DNA of 23,324 nucleotides from CAYFPO01 sp964345035 (lineage in GTDB: Bacteria > Fidelibacterota > Marinisomatia > SCGC-AAA003-L08 > GCA-002704045), in the NCBI GenBank assembly GCA_964345035.1, contig CAYFPO010000029.1:1-23324 (forward strand). Reading direction: 5' to 3'. The position numbers and the translations under genes are program-made. How positions within the stretch are numbered: the first letter of the stretch is position 1; the number at the start of each line of letters is the position of its first letter. Under the pieces are notes generated by a model that worked only from the letters and a program-made list of their open reading frames with translations, searched no databases and had not been told where the DNA came from. This document shows, piece by piece, positions 1 to 7,820 of this stretch.

Positions 1-1
1 T

Positions 2-19
2 ACCCGTATGAATACGGGT
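2..19. repeat. Perfect palindrome, 8-bp arms
   Basis: Bases 2-9 (ACCCGTAT) are exactly complementary to 12-19 (ATACGGGT), with a two-base centre. It lies downstream of tRNA-Asp on the minus strand. It has the same geometry as the palindrome at 61-78. No T-run follows on either strand, so a simple intrinsic terminator is not supported. Function is unknown. Confidence 0.5.
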
Positions 20-60
20 GTTAGTCCCACGCTAAAATGTTAAACAACCCTAAAGCTAAC

Positions 61-78
61 ACCACAATTTATTGTGGT
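61..78 (-). terminator. Perfect palindrome 3' of tRNA-Asp, possible processing or termination hairpin
   Basis: Bases 61-68 (ACCACAAT) pair perfectly with 71-78 (ATTGTGGT), with a two-base centre. The element begins 9 nt past the 3' end of the minus-strand tRNA-Asp, where a terminator or a 3' processing signal would sit. The tract after the hairpin on the minus strand is not a clean U-run, so assignment as a terminator is tentative. An alternative stem, 17-24 with 56-63 (GGTGTTAG/CTAACACC), would compete with both this hairpin and the one at 2-19. Confidence 0.25.
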
Positions 79-86
79 GATGATTG

Positions 87-161
87 CGGGATGGACGGGA
101 ATCGAACCCGCAACTTCCGGCGTGACAGGCCGGTGCTCTAACCAAATTGAACTACCACCCC
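87..161 (-). tRNA. tRNA-Asp (anticodon GTC)
   Basis: The minus strand folds into a full cloverleaf. The acceptor stem is GGGGTGG with CCATCCC (one G-T pair), the D-arm is GTTC/GAGC, and the anticodon stem is CCGGC/GCCGG around loop CTGTCAC. The T-arm is GCGGG/CCCGT around TTCGATT. The anticodon GTC lies at plus positions 124-126 and reads Asp codons GAY. The discriminator base is G, as expected for tRNA-Asp. The 3' CCA is not encoded. The first bases of the gene (plus 155-161) are also part of the neighbouring tandem repeat, which is unusual. Confidence 0.95.
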
Positions 162-480
162 ATTTTTAATTAAAAATTAAGAATGAAAAATGAAAAATTA
201 TAATATCANNNNNNNNNNNNNNNNNNNNNNNNNNNNNNNNNNNNNNNNNNNNNNNNNNNNNNNNNNNNNNNNNNNNNNNNNNNNNNNNNNNNNNNNNNNN
301 NNNNNNNNGAAGTAAATGCTGGTGGACCACCCCATTTTTAATTAAAAATTAAGAATGAAAAATGAAAAATTATAATATCAAAAAACTGCTGCTACAAAAG
401 CTGAACTATTTATCCACTCATTTACGAAGTAAATGCTGGTGGACCACCCCATTTTTAATTAAAAATTAAGAATGAAAAAT
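155..480. repeat. Tandem repeat of about 117 bp, AT-rich, broken by the assembly gap
   Basis: Bases 155-208 recur identically at 327-380. The block starting at 309 recurs starting at 426, which gives a period of 117 bp. Each unit carries GGTGGACCACC (a perfect inverted repeat), a hairpin CATTTAC-gaa-GTAAATG (419-435, extended by CCAC 414-417 with GTGG 439-442), and an AT-rich tail with the palindrome TTTTTAATTAAAAA. The leftmost copy is fused to the tRNA-Asp 5' end. The last copy diverges after about 480. I find no supported gene in 162-500. Similar AT-rich tails are common intergenic repeats in FCB-group genomes (general knowledge). Confidence 0.8.
209..308. other. Assembly gap (100 N)
   Basis: Exactly 100 N, the conventional length for a scaffold gap of unknown size. 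It falls inside the tandem repeat, so the true number of repeat units is not known from this sequence. Confidence 0.98.
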
Positions 481-500
481 TATTTATTCAAAGAGCAAAT

Positions 501-728
501 TTACTTCTGAAATTTGAAAAAAATTGAAACAGGGATAATAATACAGTATCCAATTACCAGCACGATTGGTGCAATTTTAACTGACTGCACACTGGTAGTC
601 TCTCCGGTTGCCATAAATATATAGCCAGCTATAATACAAACTATACCGATTCCAAATAACAGATAATTTTTGGAAGTGAGATCCCATGACTCAAACAGTT
701 TGGAATTATCCTGTTTCACATTATTCAT
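501..728 (-). CDS. Small two-helix membrane protein, DUF3098-like
   Basis: A 75-aa protein with an ATG start. A short charged N-terminus is followed by two hydrophobic segments, about residues 22-40 (LLFGIGIVCIIAGYIFMAT) and 52-71 (IAPIVLVIGYCIIIPVSIFF), joined by a loop containing GETTS. Length, topology and the pattern NYxLFGIG..GYIxMxTG then IAPIVLVIGY resemble the DUF3098 family and related small inner-membrane proteins of FCB bacteria, whose function is unknown. The family call is from memory. It is transcribed divergently from mltG, with 111 nt between the starts. No partner protein is evident. The lack of codon disruption and the membrane-protein pattern argue that it is a real gene. 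Confidence 0.65.
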   Translation of the reverse strand: MNNVKQDNSKLFESWDLTSKNYLLFGIGIVCIIAGYIFMATGETTSVQSVKIAPIVLVIGYCIIIPVSIFFKFQK

Positions 729-839
729 GAGCTCTAAATTTACCAGCTTTAAAAAACTTCTGGCAAGAACTTAGGTGAAATATTTTACTTTTATGCTAAT
801 TGTTTGGTAATCATTTGAAACTCTAAATTTTCCATATAA

Positions 840-1865
840 ATGACCACAGAATTTTCCAATTTAATCCCAAAACTCAAAGCGTTGGTTTATGCTTGTATAT
901 TCCTCCTGATTTTAGGTATAGGATCGTACGTATCTCTGATTTCCAGTGAATTTTACTATCCGAATCAGGATGAAATTCTGGTAATTCCTAAAGGTGCTAC
1001 TATGCAGGAAGTTATGAAACTTTTAGATGAAAAAAAATGCAGGTTTAACACAAAATATTTTTCAACTGCAATGCGTATAACCGGAAAAGACAGAAAAATT
1101 AAATTCGGTAGGTATAATTTCAAGGGAATTAATACAATTGGTGATTTAATGCGATTGATCACCACAGAATCAGGCGAGCGTATAAAATTAACTATTATTG
1201 AAGGGTGGACCATTGAACAAATAGCTGAAGAGATTGAGGAAAAGCTTCAAATCAATAAAGTAAAATTCATTCAATTGTGCATGGATTTTAACTTTATTCA
1301 TTCAATTGGAATTAACGGTCCGTCGCTGGAAGGATTTCTTTTTCCTGACACATACATTATGCTGAAGAATTATACGGAGGAAGATATAATACGGATTATG
1401 GTGAACCAATTCAATTATAACTATGATAGATATATAAAAGACGTGGCGAAAAAAATAAAATTTTCAAAGCTGGAAATATCAACCCTTGCATCAATCATTC
1501 AAGGTGAGGCGATGGTCCAGGACGAAATGCCGACCATTTCATCCGTTTACCACAATAGATTAGATAAGAAAATGTACCTGCAGGCGGATCCAACCATCCA
1601 ATATATCCTGCCGGGTAAAAACCGTCGATTATATAACAAAGATCTGGAAATCGAATCTGCATACAACACCTACAAATATAAGGGCTTGCCTCCCGGACCC
1701 ATTAATAATCCCGGACTTGCTGCATTAAAAGCTGCGGTAGAACCGGAAACGACTGACTATTTATTTTTTGTAGCCGATGGAAGCGGGAAGCACATCTTCA
1801 GCAGAACTAATTCCGAACATAATAAAGCAAAACAACAACTCCAGATTCGAAGGAGGGGGCTGTGA
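840..1865 (+). CDS. mltG: Endolytic murein transglycosylase MltG (YceG-like)
   Basis: MltG cleaves nascent peptidoglycan glycan strands in the inner membrane and is thought to terminate their elongation. The 341-aa protein has one N-terminal membrane helix (about residues 14-36) followed by the periplasmic YceG domain. Recognisable family motifs are LEGFLFPDTY (163-172), LASIIQGEA (216-224), YHNRL (237-241), LQADPTIQY (247-255) and GLPPGPINNPG (282-292). Glu223 aligns with the catalytic glutamate of the family (Glu218 in E. coli, from memory). The ATG start leaves a short cytoplasmic tail before the helix, which is normal. No clear Shine-Dalgarno precedes it. The 3' end overlaps the helicase start by four bases, so the two are probably translated from one message. 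Confidence 0.93.
   Translation: MTTEFSNLIPKLKALVYACIFLLILGIGSYVSLISSEFYYPNQDEILVIPKGATMQEVMKLLDEKKCRFNTKYFSTAMRITGKDRKIKFGRYNFKGINTIGDLMRLITTESGERIKLTIIEGWTIEQIAEEIEEKLQINKVKFIQLCMDFNFIHSIGINGPSLEGFLFPDTYIMLKNYTEEDIIRIMVNQFNYNYDRYIKDVAKKIKFSKLEISTLASIIQGEAMVQDEMPTISSVYHNRLDKKMYLQADPTIQYILPGKNRRLYNKDLEIESAYNTYKYKGLPPGPINNPGLAALKAAVEPETTDYLFFVADGSGKHIFSRTNSEHNKAKQQLQIRRRGL
1851..1856 (+). promoter_or_regulatory. Strong Shine-Dalgarno for the helicase GTG start
   Basis: AGGAGG lies 5 nt before the GTG at 1862, inside the end of mltG. It fixes a non-ATG start that overlaps the mltG stop as GTGA. Many genes in this window have no Shine-Dalgarno, so this one is notable. Confidence 0.8.
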
Positions 1866-4009
1866 CAGATTTCCTGAAAAATGTAAATGAGAAACAACTT
1901 GAAGCAATCCAATCTATTGGAAACCCCATATTGATTTTTGCCGGCGCCGGAAGCGGAAAAACCAGAGTGTTGACCCACAAAATTGCCTATTTGGTCCAGG
2001 AGTTGGGATTACCTCCTGAGCATATTCTTGCTGTAACTTTTACCAACAAGGCTGCCGGTGAAATGAAAAACCGTGTCCAAAATTTGCTACCAACATTTGA
2101 TGTTTCTATTATGAATGTTGGGACTTTTCATTCTATTTGTGCAAGGCTGCTGCGAAAGGAAATATATGTACTGGGATATACGGCAGGATTTACCATTTAT
2201 GATCAGGATGATTCAGGAAAAGCTGTAAAAAATGTGATCCAAAATCTGGAATTGGACCCAAAATTATTTCATCATAAAAATATTCAATATTTAATCAGTA
2301 GTTTGAAAAATAAAATGATTACCCCCGATGAATATTCAAAAGCAACAGAAAATTACAGAGATTTAAAAATTGCTGGAATTTATGAGGCTTACCAGAATCT
2401 ATTAAAGGAAAATAATTCTGTGGATTTTGATGATCTCCTCCTGCTTCCCCTGGAAATATTCAAGCAGTACCCTGAAAAATTGAAATACTACCAGGATCAG
2501 TATCAGTACATTCTGGTTGATGAATATCAGGATACCAACAAACCACAATTTGAATTTATATATGCTTTAGCGAAAGAACATCGTGATATATGCGTGGTAG
2601 GTGATGATGATCAATCCATTTATGGATGGAGAGGTGCAGATATTCAAAATATCCTTGATTTTGAACTTGCATTTCCAAAATCGAAGGTAATTAAACTTGA
2701 ACAGAATTATCGTTCAACGCCAACGATTTTAAATGCAGCATATTCGGTTGTATCACAGAATCTGAACCGAGCAGAAAAGAAATTATGGACTGAAAATAAC
2801 GACGGTGATAAAATTGCCGTAATAGAAACTGAAAATGATCTTGAAGAAGCCAGAAACATAATAAGGAGCATCAATACAGTAAAATCTGATTCTGAGTTCG
2901 ATTTCAAAGATTTCGCAGTATTATACAGGACAAATGCACAATCAAGAGTAATTGAAGATGGATTAAGAAGGAGGGGGGTTCCATATATAATAATAGGTGG
3001 TATCAAATTTTATGACCGTAAGGAAGTAAAAGATATTCTGGCCTATCTTCGCATAATTGTCAACTCCAATGATACAATCAGTCTGGAAAGAGTATTGAAT
3101 TTTCCTCCCAGAGGAATAGGGCAGACAACACTCAAAAAATTAATTGTAGCCAGCCGGGAAACCGGAGTCTCATTGTTTGAAATTCTCAATAATGTTGACT
3201 CATTAACTATTGGCAAAAAACAAAAAGAAAGCATTCATCAATTTTACGAATTGATAAATAATTATAAACAGAACATCAAAAACCTATCGGCGGTACAATT
3301 AGTAAAATCTTTAATTGATGAAATTAAACTTGAAAATTATTATGAAATTCAAAGCACTGAAGATGCCTTGGACAGGTGGATGAATGTAAGTGAATTGGTG
3401 AACAGTATTGATGATTTTAATGAGCGATTCCCTGAATCAGGTCTTTCGGAATTTTTAGAGGAAGTTGCATTACTATCGGATATTGATAACTGGAATGAAT
3501 CTACAAATGCAGTTACCTTGATGACATTACACAGCGCTAAAGGACTGGAATTTCCCATAGTAATTATTGCAGGATTGGAAGAAGGTTTATTCCCATTGTA
3601 TTCCAGCATGGATAATCCGGAAGAACTGGAAGAAGAAAGACGCTTATTTTATGTGGGAGTAACCCGAGCAGAACAAAACTTGATTTTGGGATATGCAAAT
3701 AACAGAAGACGGTATAACGGTGAGCAGATGAGTTGTATCCCATCCAGATTTATCAGCGAGATTCCGGAAGAATATTTACAATTTAACAGGAGAATAACAC
3801 CTTCTGGATCTATGACAAATATTATACCTAAAATTAAAGAAAGCGGTAATGAATTCATTATAGGTGAAATGGTAACTCATAAGGTGTTTGGAAGAGGAAA
3901 GGTCCAGAATATAGAGGGAAGTGGAGGAGAAGCGAAATTAACTATTCAATTCTCCGGAAATGTACAAAAGAAGTTTATGTCAAAATATGCAAATCTGAAA
4001 AAAGTATAA
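1862..4009 (+). CDS. pcrA: ATP-dependent DNA helicase, PcrA/UvrD family (SF1A)
   Basis: A 3'-5' superfamily 1A helicase acting in nucleotide excision repair, replication restart and clearing of proteins or RNA polymerase from DNA. The 715 aa match the usual 700-750. Motifs in order are Walker A AGAGSGKT (27-34), motif II DEYQDTN (220-226), motif III GDDDQSIYGWRGAD (247-260), motif IV QNYRST (281-286), motif V VTLMTLHSAKGLEF (551-564) and motif VI EERRLFYVGVTRA (591-603). Residues 667-712 form the C-terminal Tudor-like segment typical of PcrA/UvrD, which in other bacteria contacts RNA polymerase. The GTG start is fixed by the Shine-Dalgarno at 1851-1856 and the GTGA overlap with mltG. The gene ends 12 nt from the convergent acyltransferase stop, with no obvious terminator between them. 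PcrA and UvrD cannot be told apart from sequence alone. Confidence 0.95.
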   Translation: MTDFLKNVNEKQLEAIQSIGNPILIFAGAGSGKTRVLTHKIAYLVQELGLPPEHILAVTFTNKAAGEMKNRVQNLLPTFDVSIMNVGTFHSICARLLRKEIYVLGYTAGFTIYDQDDSGKAVKNVIQNLELDPKLFHHKNIQYLISSLKNKMITPDEYSKATENYRDLKIAGIYEAYQNLLKENNSVDFDDLLLLPLEIFKQYPEKLKYYQDQYQYILVDEYQDTNKPQFEFIYALAKEHRDICVVGDDDQSIYGWRGADIQNILDFELAFPKSKVIKLEQNYRSTPTILNAAYSVVSQNLNRAEKKLWTENNDGDKIAVIETENDLEEARNIIRSINTVKSDSEFDFKDFAVLYRTNAQSRVIEDGLRRRGVPYIIIGGIKFYDRKEVKDILAYLRIIVNSNDTISLERVLNFPPRGIGQTTLKKLIVASRETGVSLFEILNNVDSLTIGKKQKESIHQFYELINNYKQNIKNLSAVQLVKSLIDEIKLENYYEIQSTEDALDRWMNVSELVNSIDDFNERFPESGLSEFLEEVALLSDIDNWNESTNAVTLMTLHSAKGLEFPIVIIAGLEEGLFPLYSSMDNPEELEEERRLFYVGVTRAEQNLILGYANNRRRYNGEQMSCIPSRFISEIPEEYLQFNRRITPSGSMTNIIPKIKESGNEFIIGEMVTHKVFGRGKVQNIEGSGGEAKLTIQFSGNVQKKFMSKYANLKKV

Positions 4010-4021
4010 TTTCCAAACATC

Positions 4022-4741
4022 TCATCCGGTAAGACCAAAAATAAGTTTTTCCCTTACCTGTTCCAATAATATATCCCTATCTTCGATGTCCATTTCTACT
4101 GTATGAATTGGAGGATGAAATTGCATAGAAATTTTTCCTGGATTCAGTATTAATGAATGTTTTTTAAGAATAGAATTTGTTCCAATTAAGGTGACTGGTA
4201 TTACAGATAATCCGGATTTAATCGCCATAATAAAGCAGCCCTTTTTTAATGGCAGAAGTTCACCAGTTTTAGATCTTGTTCCCTCAGGATATATTAACAT
4301 AGAAGCATTTTTTTCTTTTAATGTTTCAATAGCTCTTTCTACAGATTTTTTTGCTTCTTTCTTATTTTGACGATTTACTTCAATCATTCCTGCTGCTTTT
4401 AGCATCCAGCCAAAGAACGGAATACGGTACAACTCCTTTTTTGCCATAAAAAGTATGGGACGGTTCAGCACAGTCATGGTGATTGGCACATCCAGCAGAC
4501 TTGCATGATTAGGTGCAAAAATATACTGATGATCATCATTCAGATTTTCTAATCCAGTTACCTGAATTTTTAACCCGGCAGCGTTTACCAGCCACTTTCC
4601 CCAAAATTTCTCGAGAAATGCAAGTAACCGCAGATTGTCGTCAAAAAATCCAAATGTCAACAAAATTATACCCGCTATGAAAGTGGCAATTACAGTGTTT
4701 AATAAAAACCAAATTGTCCGTAAATATTTAAAAATAATCAT
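4022..4741 (-). CDS. plsC: 1-acyl-sn-glycerol-3-phosphate acyltransferase (PlsC family)
   Basis: PlsC-family enzymes transfer an acyl group to lysophosphatidic acid to make phosphatidic acid in membrane lipid synthesis. The protein has an N-terminal membrane segment (about residues 12-34). It carries the catalytic HX4D motif in NHASLLD (His and Asp near residues 79 and 84), the VNRQN region (motif II), YPEGTRS (motif III, about 151-157) and VIPVTLIGT (motif IV). I chose the ATG at 4741. A TTG one codon upstream (4744) would also work and adds one residue. It is convergent with the helicase and divergent from fur, so its promoter shares the 4742-4848 interval with the fur operator region. Acyl donor and exact acceptor cannot be read from sequence. 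Confidence 0.9.
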   Translation of the reverse strand: MIIFKYLRTIWFLLNTVIATFIAGIILLTFGFFDDNLRLLAFLEKFWGKWLVNAAGLKIQVTGLENLNDDHQYIFAPNHASLLDVPITMTVLNRPILFMAKKELYRIPFFGWMLKAAGMIEVNRQNKKEAKKSVERAIETLKEKNASMLIYPEGTRSKTGELLPLKKGCFIMAIKSGLSVIPVTLIGTNSILKKHSLILNPGKISMQFHPPIHTVEMDIEDRDILLEQVREKLIFGLTG

Positions 4742-4811
4742 CAATGAAATTTAAATACTTTACTAGTAATTATTCACAGAATTCAATTTTTTTATCCTTA
4801 ATATTATTTGT

Positions 4812-4842
4812 AATTTAAATGAGACTAAATCTCAATTAAATT
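4812..4842. promoter_or_regulatory. 31-bp near-palindrome upstream of fur, candidate metalloregulator operator
   Basis: The core TGAGA-CTAAA-TCTCA (4820-4834) is centred on 4827 and flanked by complementary AT-rich arms (AATTTAA and TTAAATT). Thirteen of fifteen arm positions are complementary; the mismatches are 4819/4835 and 4825/4829. It ends 6 nt before the fur start codon, where a bound repressor would block transcription of fur-feoAB. Autoregulation by Fur, or control by a DtxR-type iron regulator, is inference from position and symmetry. It does not match the E. coli Fur box closely. Confidence 0.6.
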
Positions 4843-4848
4843 CAAGTT

Positions 4849-5283
4849 ATGACTAAAAACAAAGCTGTTAACAAATTTAAAAATGATTTAAAATTTGAAA
4901 ATTTGAAATGTACTCCTCAGAGAATTGCAGTACTGGAAGAGATGATGGGATCTGACGAACATAGAGAATGTGAGGAAGTGTATAATGCACTGAAAATTAG
5001 CAATATTAGTGTGTCCAGAGCTACTGTTTACAGAACTATGGATATTCTTGTAAAATATAATTTTGTCAGAAAGCTTGAACTTGGAGAAGGAAAAGCTCGA
5101 TATGAATATAAAGGAGGATTAGGTCACCATGATCACTTAATATGCATTGAATGTGGAGATATTATTGAATTTGTAAATGATGAAATTGAAAGAATCCAGG
5201 GGCTTGTCTGCGAACAATTTAATTTCACCTTAGTGCGTCATATACATCAATTATTTGGAATTTGTTCAAAATGTCGAAAATAA
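4849..5283 (+). CDS. fur: Fur-family metal-responsive transcriptional regulator
   Basis: A Fur-superfamily repressor that binds DNA when loaded with its metal ion. The 144-aa length is typical. Residues 1-85 are the winged-helix domain (TPQRIAVLE at 22-30, and SVSRATVYRTMDIL at 54-67 as the recognition helix region). The dimerisation domain carries HHDHLIC (93-99). Structural-zinc cysteine pairs are Cys99/Cys102 and Cys139/Cys142, and a HIH motif is at 131-133. Its position directly ahead of feoA-feoB points to iron as the sensed metal rather than zinc or peroxide, although PerR and Zur share the same fold. The palindrome ending 6 nt upstream suggests autoregulation. No Shine-Dalgarno is evident. 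Confidence 0.9.
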   Translation: MTKNKAVNKFKNDLKFENLKCTPQRIAVLEEMMGSDEHRECEEVYNALKISNISVSRATVYRTMDILVKYNFVRKLELGEGKARYEYKGGLGHHDHLICIECGDIIEFVNDEIERIQGLVCEQFNFTLVRHIHQLFGICSKCRK

Positions 5284-5504
5284 ATCGAACTATTGTTGAT
5301 TTGAAGAAAAATGAAACGGGAACCATTAGCGGATTTTCAAGGGATCTTATTAACAAGTCAAGAATTATGGAAATGGGACTGTTGAAAAATGTGCTGATCA
5401 GAATGATAAAAAAATCACCTTTCAAAGGTGCTGTGGAAATAAAAGTCAGGAATTATTATCTAGTGTTAAGACATTCCGAAGCTGTAAATATTTTTGTTGA
5501 ATAA
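5271..5504 (+). CDS. feoA: FeoA, ferrous iron transport accessory protein
   Basis: FeoA is a small cytoplasmic SH3-like protein needed for FeoB-dependent Fe(II) uptake, probably by acting on the FeoB G domain. From the ATG at 5271 it has 77 aa, the family's usual size. It shows the expected pattern: DLKKNETGTISGF near the N-terminus, SRIMEMGLLKN in the middle, and the C-terminal strands ending RHSEAVNIFVE. A TTG at 5262 is in frame and adds three residues, but the ATG fits the family start better. The gene overlaps the end of fur by 13 nt and ends 7 nt before feoB, so all three are probably co-transcribed. Confidence 0.88.
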   Translation: MSKINRTIVDLKKNETGTISGFSRDLINKSRIMEMGLLKNVLIRMIKKSPFKGAVEIKVRNYYLVLRHSEAVNIFVE

Positions 5505-5511
5505 GCTCATC

Positions 5512-7662
5512 ATGAAAATACAGAATAATGATATGCCGTTAGTAGCATTAATGGGAAATCCAAATTCAGGAAAAACCGCAATATTCAATCTTTTAACGGG
5601 GATGAATCAGAAAGTTTCCAATTATCCCGGTGTAACCGTTGAACAGAAATTAGGGTATGGAATTTTAACAGATGGCAGCAGAATCCAATATTTGGATCTA
5701 CCCGGAACATACAGCATCACACCTGAGTCCTTTGATGAACAGATTGTGACTGAACTTGTCTATCAATGGATGCACGGAGGAAAGGCTCCGGACGCTATTA
5801 TTACAGTGCTGGATGCATCCAATCTGAACAGGAATCTCTACCTCTCAATGCAGTTGATGGAGCTGGGAATACCGGTAATTCTTGCACTTAATATGATGGA
5901 TGTAGCCAAAAGAAAAAATGTTGAACCAAATATTGATATGCTGCATAAAATGTTTCCCAAAGCAAAGATTATTCAATTGTCAGCAACGCAAAAATGGGGA
6001 ATTCCACACTTAAAAAATGCACTGCAGGAAGTAGTTGATTCTGAATCAGAAATTCCAATACCTGCAGATTTACCTATCCCGAAATTTGTCCAAAATGTTT
6101 TAACTCCATTGACTGAGATCTTCAGATCCAATTTTGGATATTCAGATAAATTAGCAATGGTCCAGGCATTACGGATTACCGCAAACAAACATAGCCTAGA
6201 TACATACTACACACCTCATTTAAAGACTCAATTTATCTCAGAAGATGTGCTTGAAGATTTAGATGAGATTCGGTATAAATGTCAAATTCAATTAGAAGAA
6301 GCAAATTTTAACCTGGACACACTGGAACCTGAAATACGGTATCAATGGCTGGATGAAAATACAAAAAAAGACTCTAAAATCAATCAGGCAGAATTACATA
6401 AAATCTCCAAGAGTGAAAGGGTAGATGAAATTCTCACACATAATTTTGCCGGTCCAGCAATATTTATTGGATTATTATACTTTATTTTTCAATCTATATT
6501 TTCCTGGGCAGCAGTGCCGATGGATTGGATAGACTTCGGAGTAACACAATTTAGTAACTTTGTAATATCCATGTTACCACCCGGCATTTTAAGAGAATTA
6601 ATCACTGAAGGAATAATTGGAGGTGTTGGAGCAATATTAATTTTTTTACCCCAAATTATCATTCTCGTATTTTTCCTTACATTGTTGGAAGATTCCGGGT
6701 ATATGTCAAGAGTAGCATTTATGATGGATAAATTGATGAATAGTTTAGGCATGCACGGAAAATCCATTTTTCCATTAATGAGTGGATATGCTTGTGCAAT
6801 TCCTGGAATAATGGCAGCCAGAACCATAGAAAACTGGAAAGAACGATTGATCACCATCCTGGTACTGCCGTTAATGAGCTGCAGTGCAAGATTACCGGTA
6901 TATACTTTATTGATTGGTGCATTTATACCATCAGTCACAGTATTTGGAATATTCGGTTTACAGGGCTTAGTTATGGTTATAATGTATTTTATCGGTACGA
7001 TTACAGCCCTCATTTTGGCAATTGTTTTCAGCAGATTCATTACAACAAAAGAGAGATCCACTTTTATCATGGAACTCCCGTCTTTTCGGATTCCAATAAT
7101 GAGGTCTGTATTCAGACATGTAATTATACGTACTAAAATGTTTGTAACGGATGCAGGAAAAATCATCCTTGCGGTTTCCATTGTACTATGGTTCCTGGCA
7201 TCTTTTCCCAAAAGTGATTCGGAGGGAACTTCTCATTCGATTGAATCCAGTTATGCAGGGAAAATTGGCCATTTTATTGAACCGGTGATTGAGCCCCTTG
7301 GATTTGACTGGAAAATCGGAATTGGACTCATAACTTCATTTGCAGCGAGAGAAGTAGTTATCAGTACACTTGCTACCATTTATAACGTTGAAAGTGCAGG
7401 AGACGGCAGGGTGAATTTGACTACTGCAATGCAAAATGACCTGGATAGTGAAAGTGGAAAAAACAGATATAACTTGCTTACCGCATTATCTTTGATGATA
7501 TTTTATGTATATGCGGCTCAATGTATGGCGACTTTTGCCATGGTTAAACAGGAGACAAATTCCTGGGCGTGGCCTGCATTTATGATTGCATATATGACTC
7601 TGCTCGCTTATGGAATGTCATTTATTGTCTATCAAACCGGAATGTATATTGGTCTGGTATAA
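5512..7662 (+). CDS. feoB: FeoB, Fe(II) transport GTPase and permease
   Basis: FeoB is the inner-membrane Fe(II) permease with a cytoplasmic G-protein domain. Numbered from the ATG at 5512 (716 aa), G1 is GNPNSGKT (15-22), G2 lies in YPGVTVE (38-44), G3 is DLPGTY (62-67), G4 is NMMD (127-130) and G5 lies in QLSAT. The membrane part contains two Gate domains with the conserved GYACAIPGIMAAR and LMSCSARLPVY cysteine motifs. Length is normal for a two-Gate FeoB. In-frame TTG codons at 5494 and 5497 lie inside feoA and are less likely starts. The stop overlaps the start of the next small gene as TAATG. Expression is probably controlled by the operator ahead of fur. Confidence 0.95.
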   Translation: MKIQNNDMPLVALMGNPNSGKTAIFNLLTGMNQKVSNYPGVTVEQKLGYGILTDGSRIQYLDLPGTYSITPESFDEQIVTELVYQWMHGGKAPDAIITVLDASNLNRNLYLSMQLMELGIPVILALNMMDVAKRKNVEPNIDMLHKMFPKAKIIQLSATQKWGIPHLKNALQEVVDSESEIPIPADLPIPKFVQNVLTPLTEIFRSNFGYSDKLAMVQALRITANKHSLDTYYTPHLKTQFISEDVLEDLDEIRYKCQIQLEEANFNLDTLEPEIRYQWLDENTKKDSKINQAELHKISKSERVDEILTHNFAGPAIFIGLLYFIFQSIFSWAAVPMDWIDFGVTQFSNFVISMLPPGILRELITEGIIGGVGAILIFLPQIIILVFFLTLLEDSGYMSRVAFMMDKLMNSLGMHGKSIFPLMSGYACAIPGIMAARTIENWKERLITILVLPLMSCSARLPVYTLLIGAFIPSVTVFGIFGLQGLVMVIMYFIGTITALILAIVFSRFITTKERSTFIMELPSFRIPIMRSVFRHVIIRTKMFVTDAGKIILAVSIVLWFLASFPKSDSEGTSHSIESSYAGKIGHFIEPVIEPLGFDWKIGIGLITSFAAREVVISTLATIYNVESAGDGRVNLTTAMQNDLDSESGKNRYNLLTALSLMIFYVYAAQCMATFAMVKQETNSWAWPAFMIAYMTLLAYGMSFIVYQTGMYIGLV

Positions 7663-7820
7663 TGGATATCCAATTGCTCATTGCAGGAATGGCAGGCGTT
7701 TTTGCCGTAGTATATATTTTGAAAACGATTATTAATCAATATGGAAAATCAAATACCAAGAAATCTTGTGAAAAATGTGATGATCCTGCAGATTTCATAA
7801 ATTTTAAAGAAGATAAATGA
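7662..7820 (+). CDS. FeoB-associated Cys-rich membrane protein
   Basis: A 52-aa protein whose ATG overlaps the feoB stop by one base (TAATG). Residues about 3-22 (IQLLIAGMAGVFAVVYILKT) form a single membrane helix. A short basic stretch and a Cys-x2-Cys motif (SCEKCDD) near residues 37-43 follow. This matches the small 'FeoB-associated Cys-rich membrane protein' family that follows feoB in many anaerobes and FCB bacteria. Its job is not settled; it may take the place of FeoC or assist metal or redox handling. A longer in-frame ORF starting at 7569 lies within feoB and is not the likely start. Confidence 0.75.
   Translation: MDIQLLIAGMAGVFAVVYILKTIINQYGKSNTKKSCEKCDDPADFINFKEDK

Noticed and set aside
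1..86. A metabolite riboswitch
   Set aside because: The competing stems resemble an attenuator, but no known aptamer motif or downstream gene on a suitable strand is visible.
155..480. Repeats considered as a CRISPR array
   Set aside because: The unit is about 117 bp with no 25-40 bp direct repeats separated by unique spacers, and no cas gene is present.
6489..7211. 240-aa open frame on the minus strand inside feoB
   Set aside because: It lies wholly antisense to the well-conserved FeoB membrane domain, and its translation shows no recognisable domain.
4845..7820. Considered as a zinc or peroxide (Zur/PerR) locus
   Set aside because: The regulator is directly joined to feoA and feoB, which are Fe(II) uptake genes, so iron is the simpler reading.
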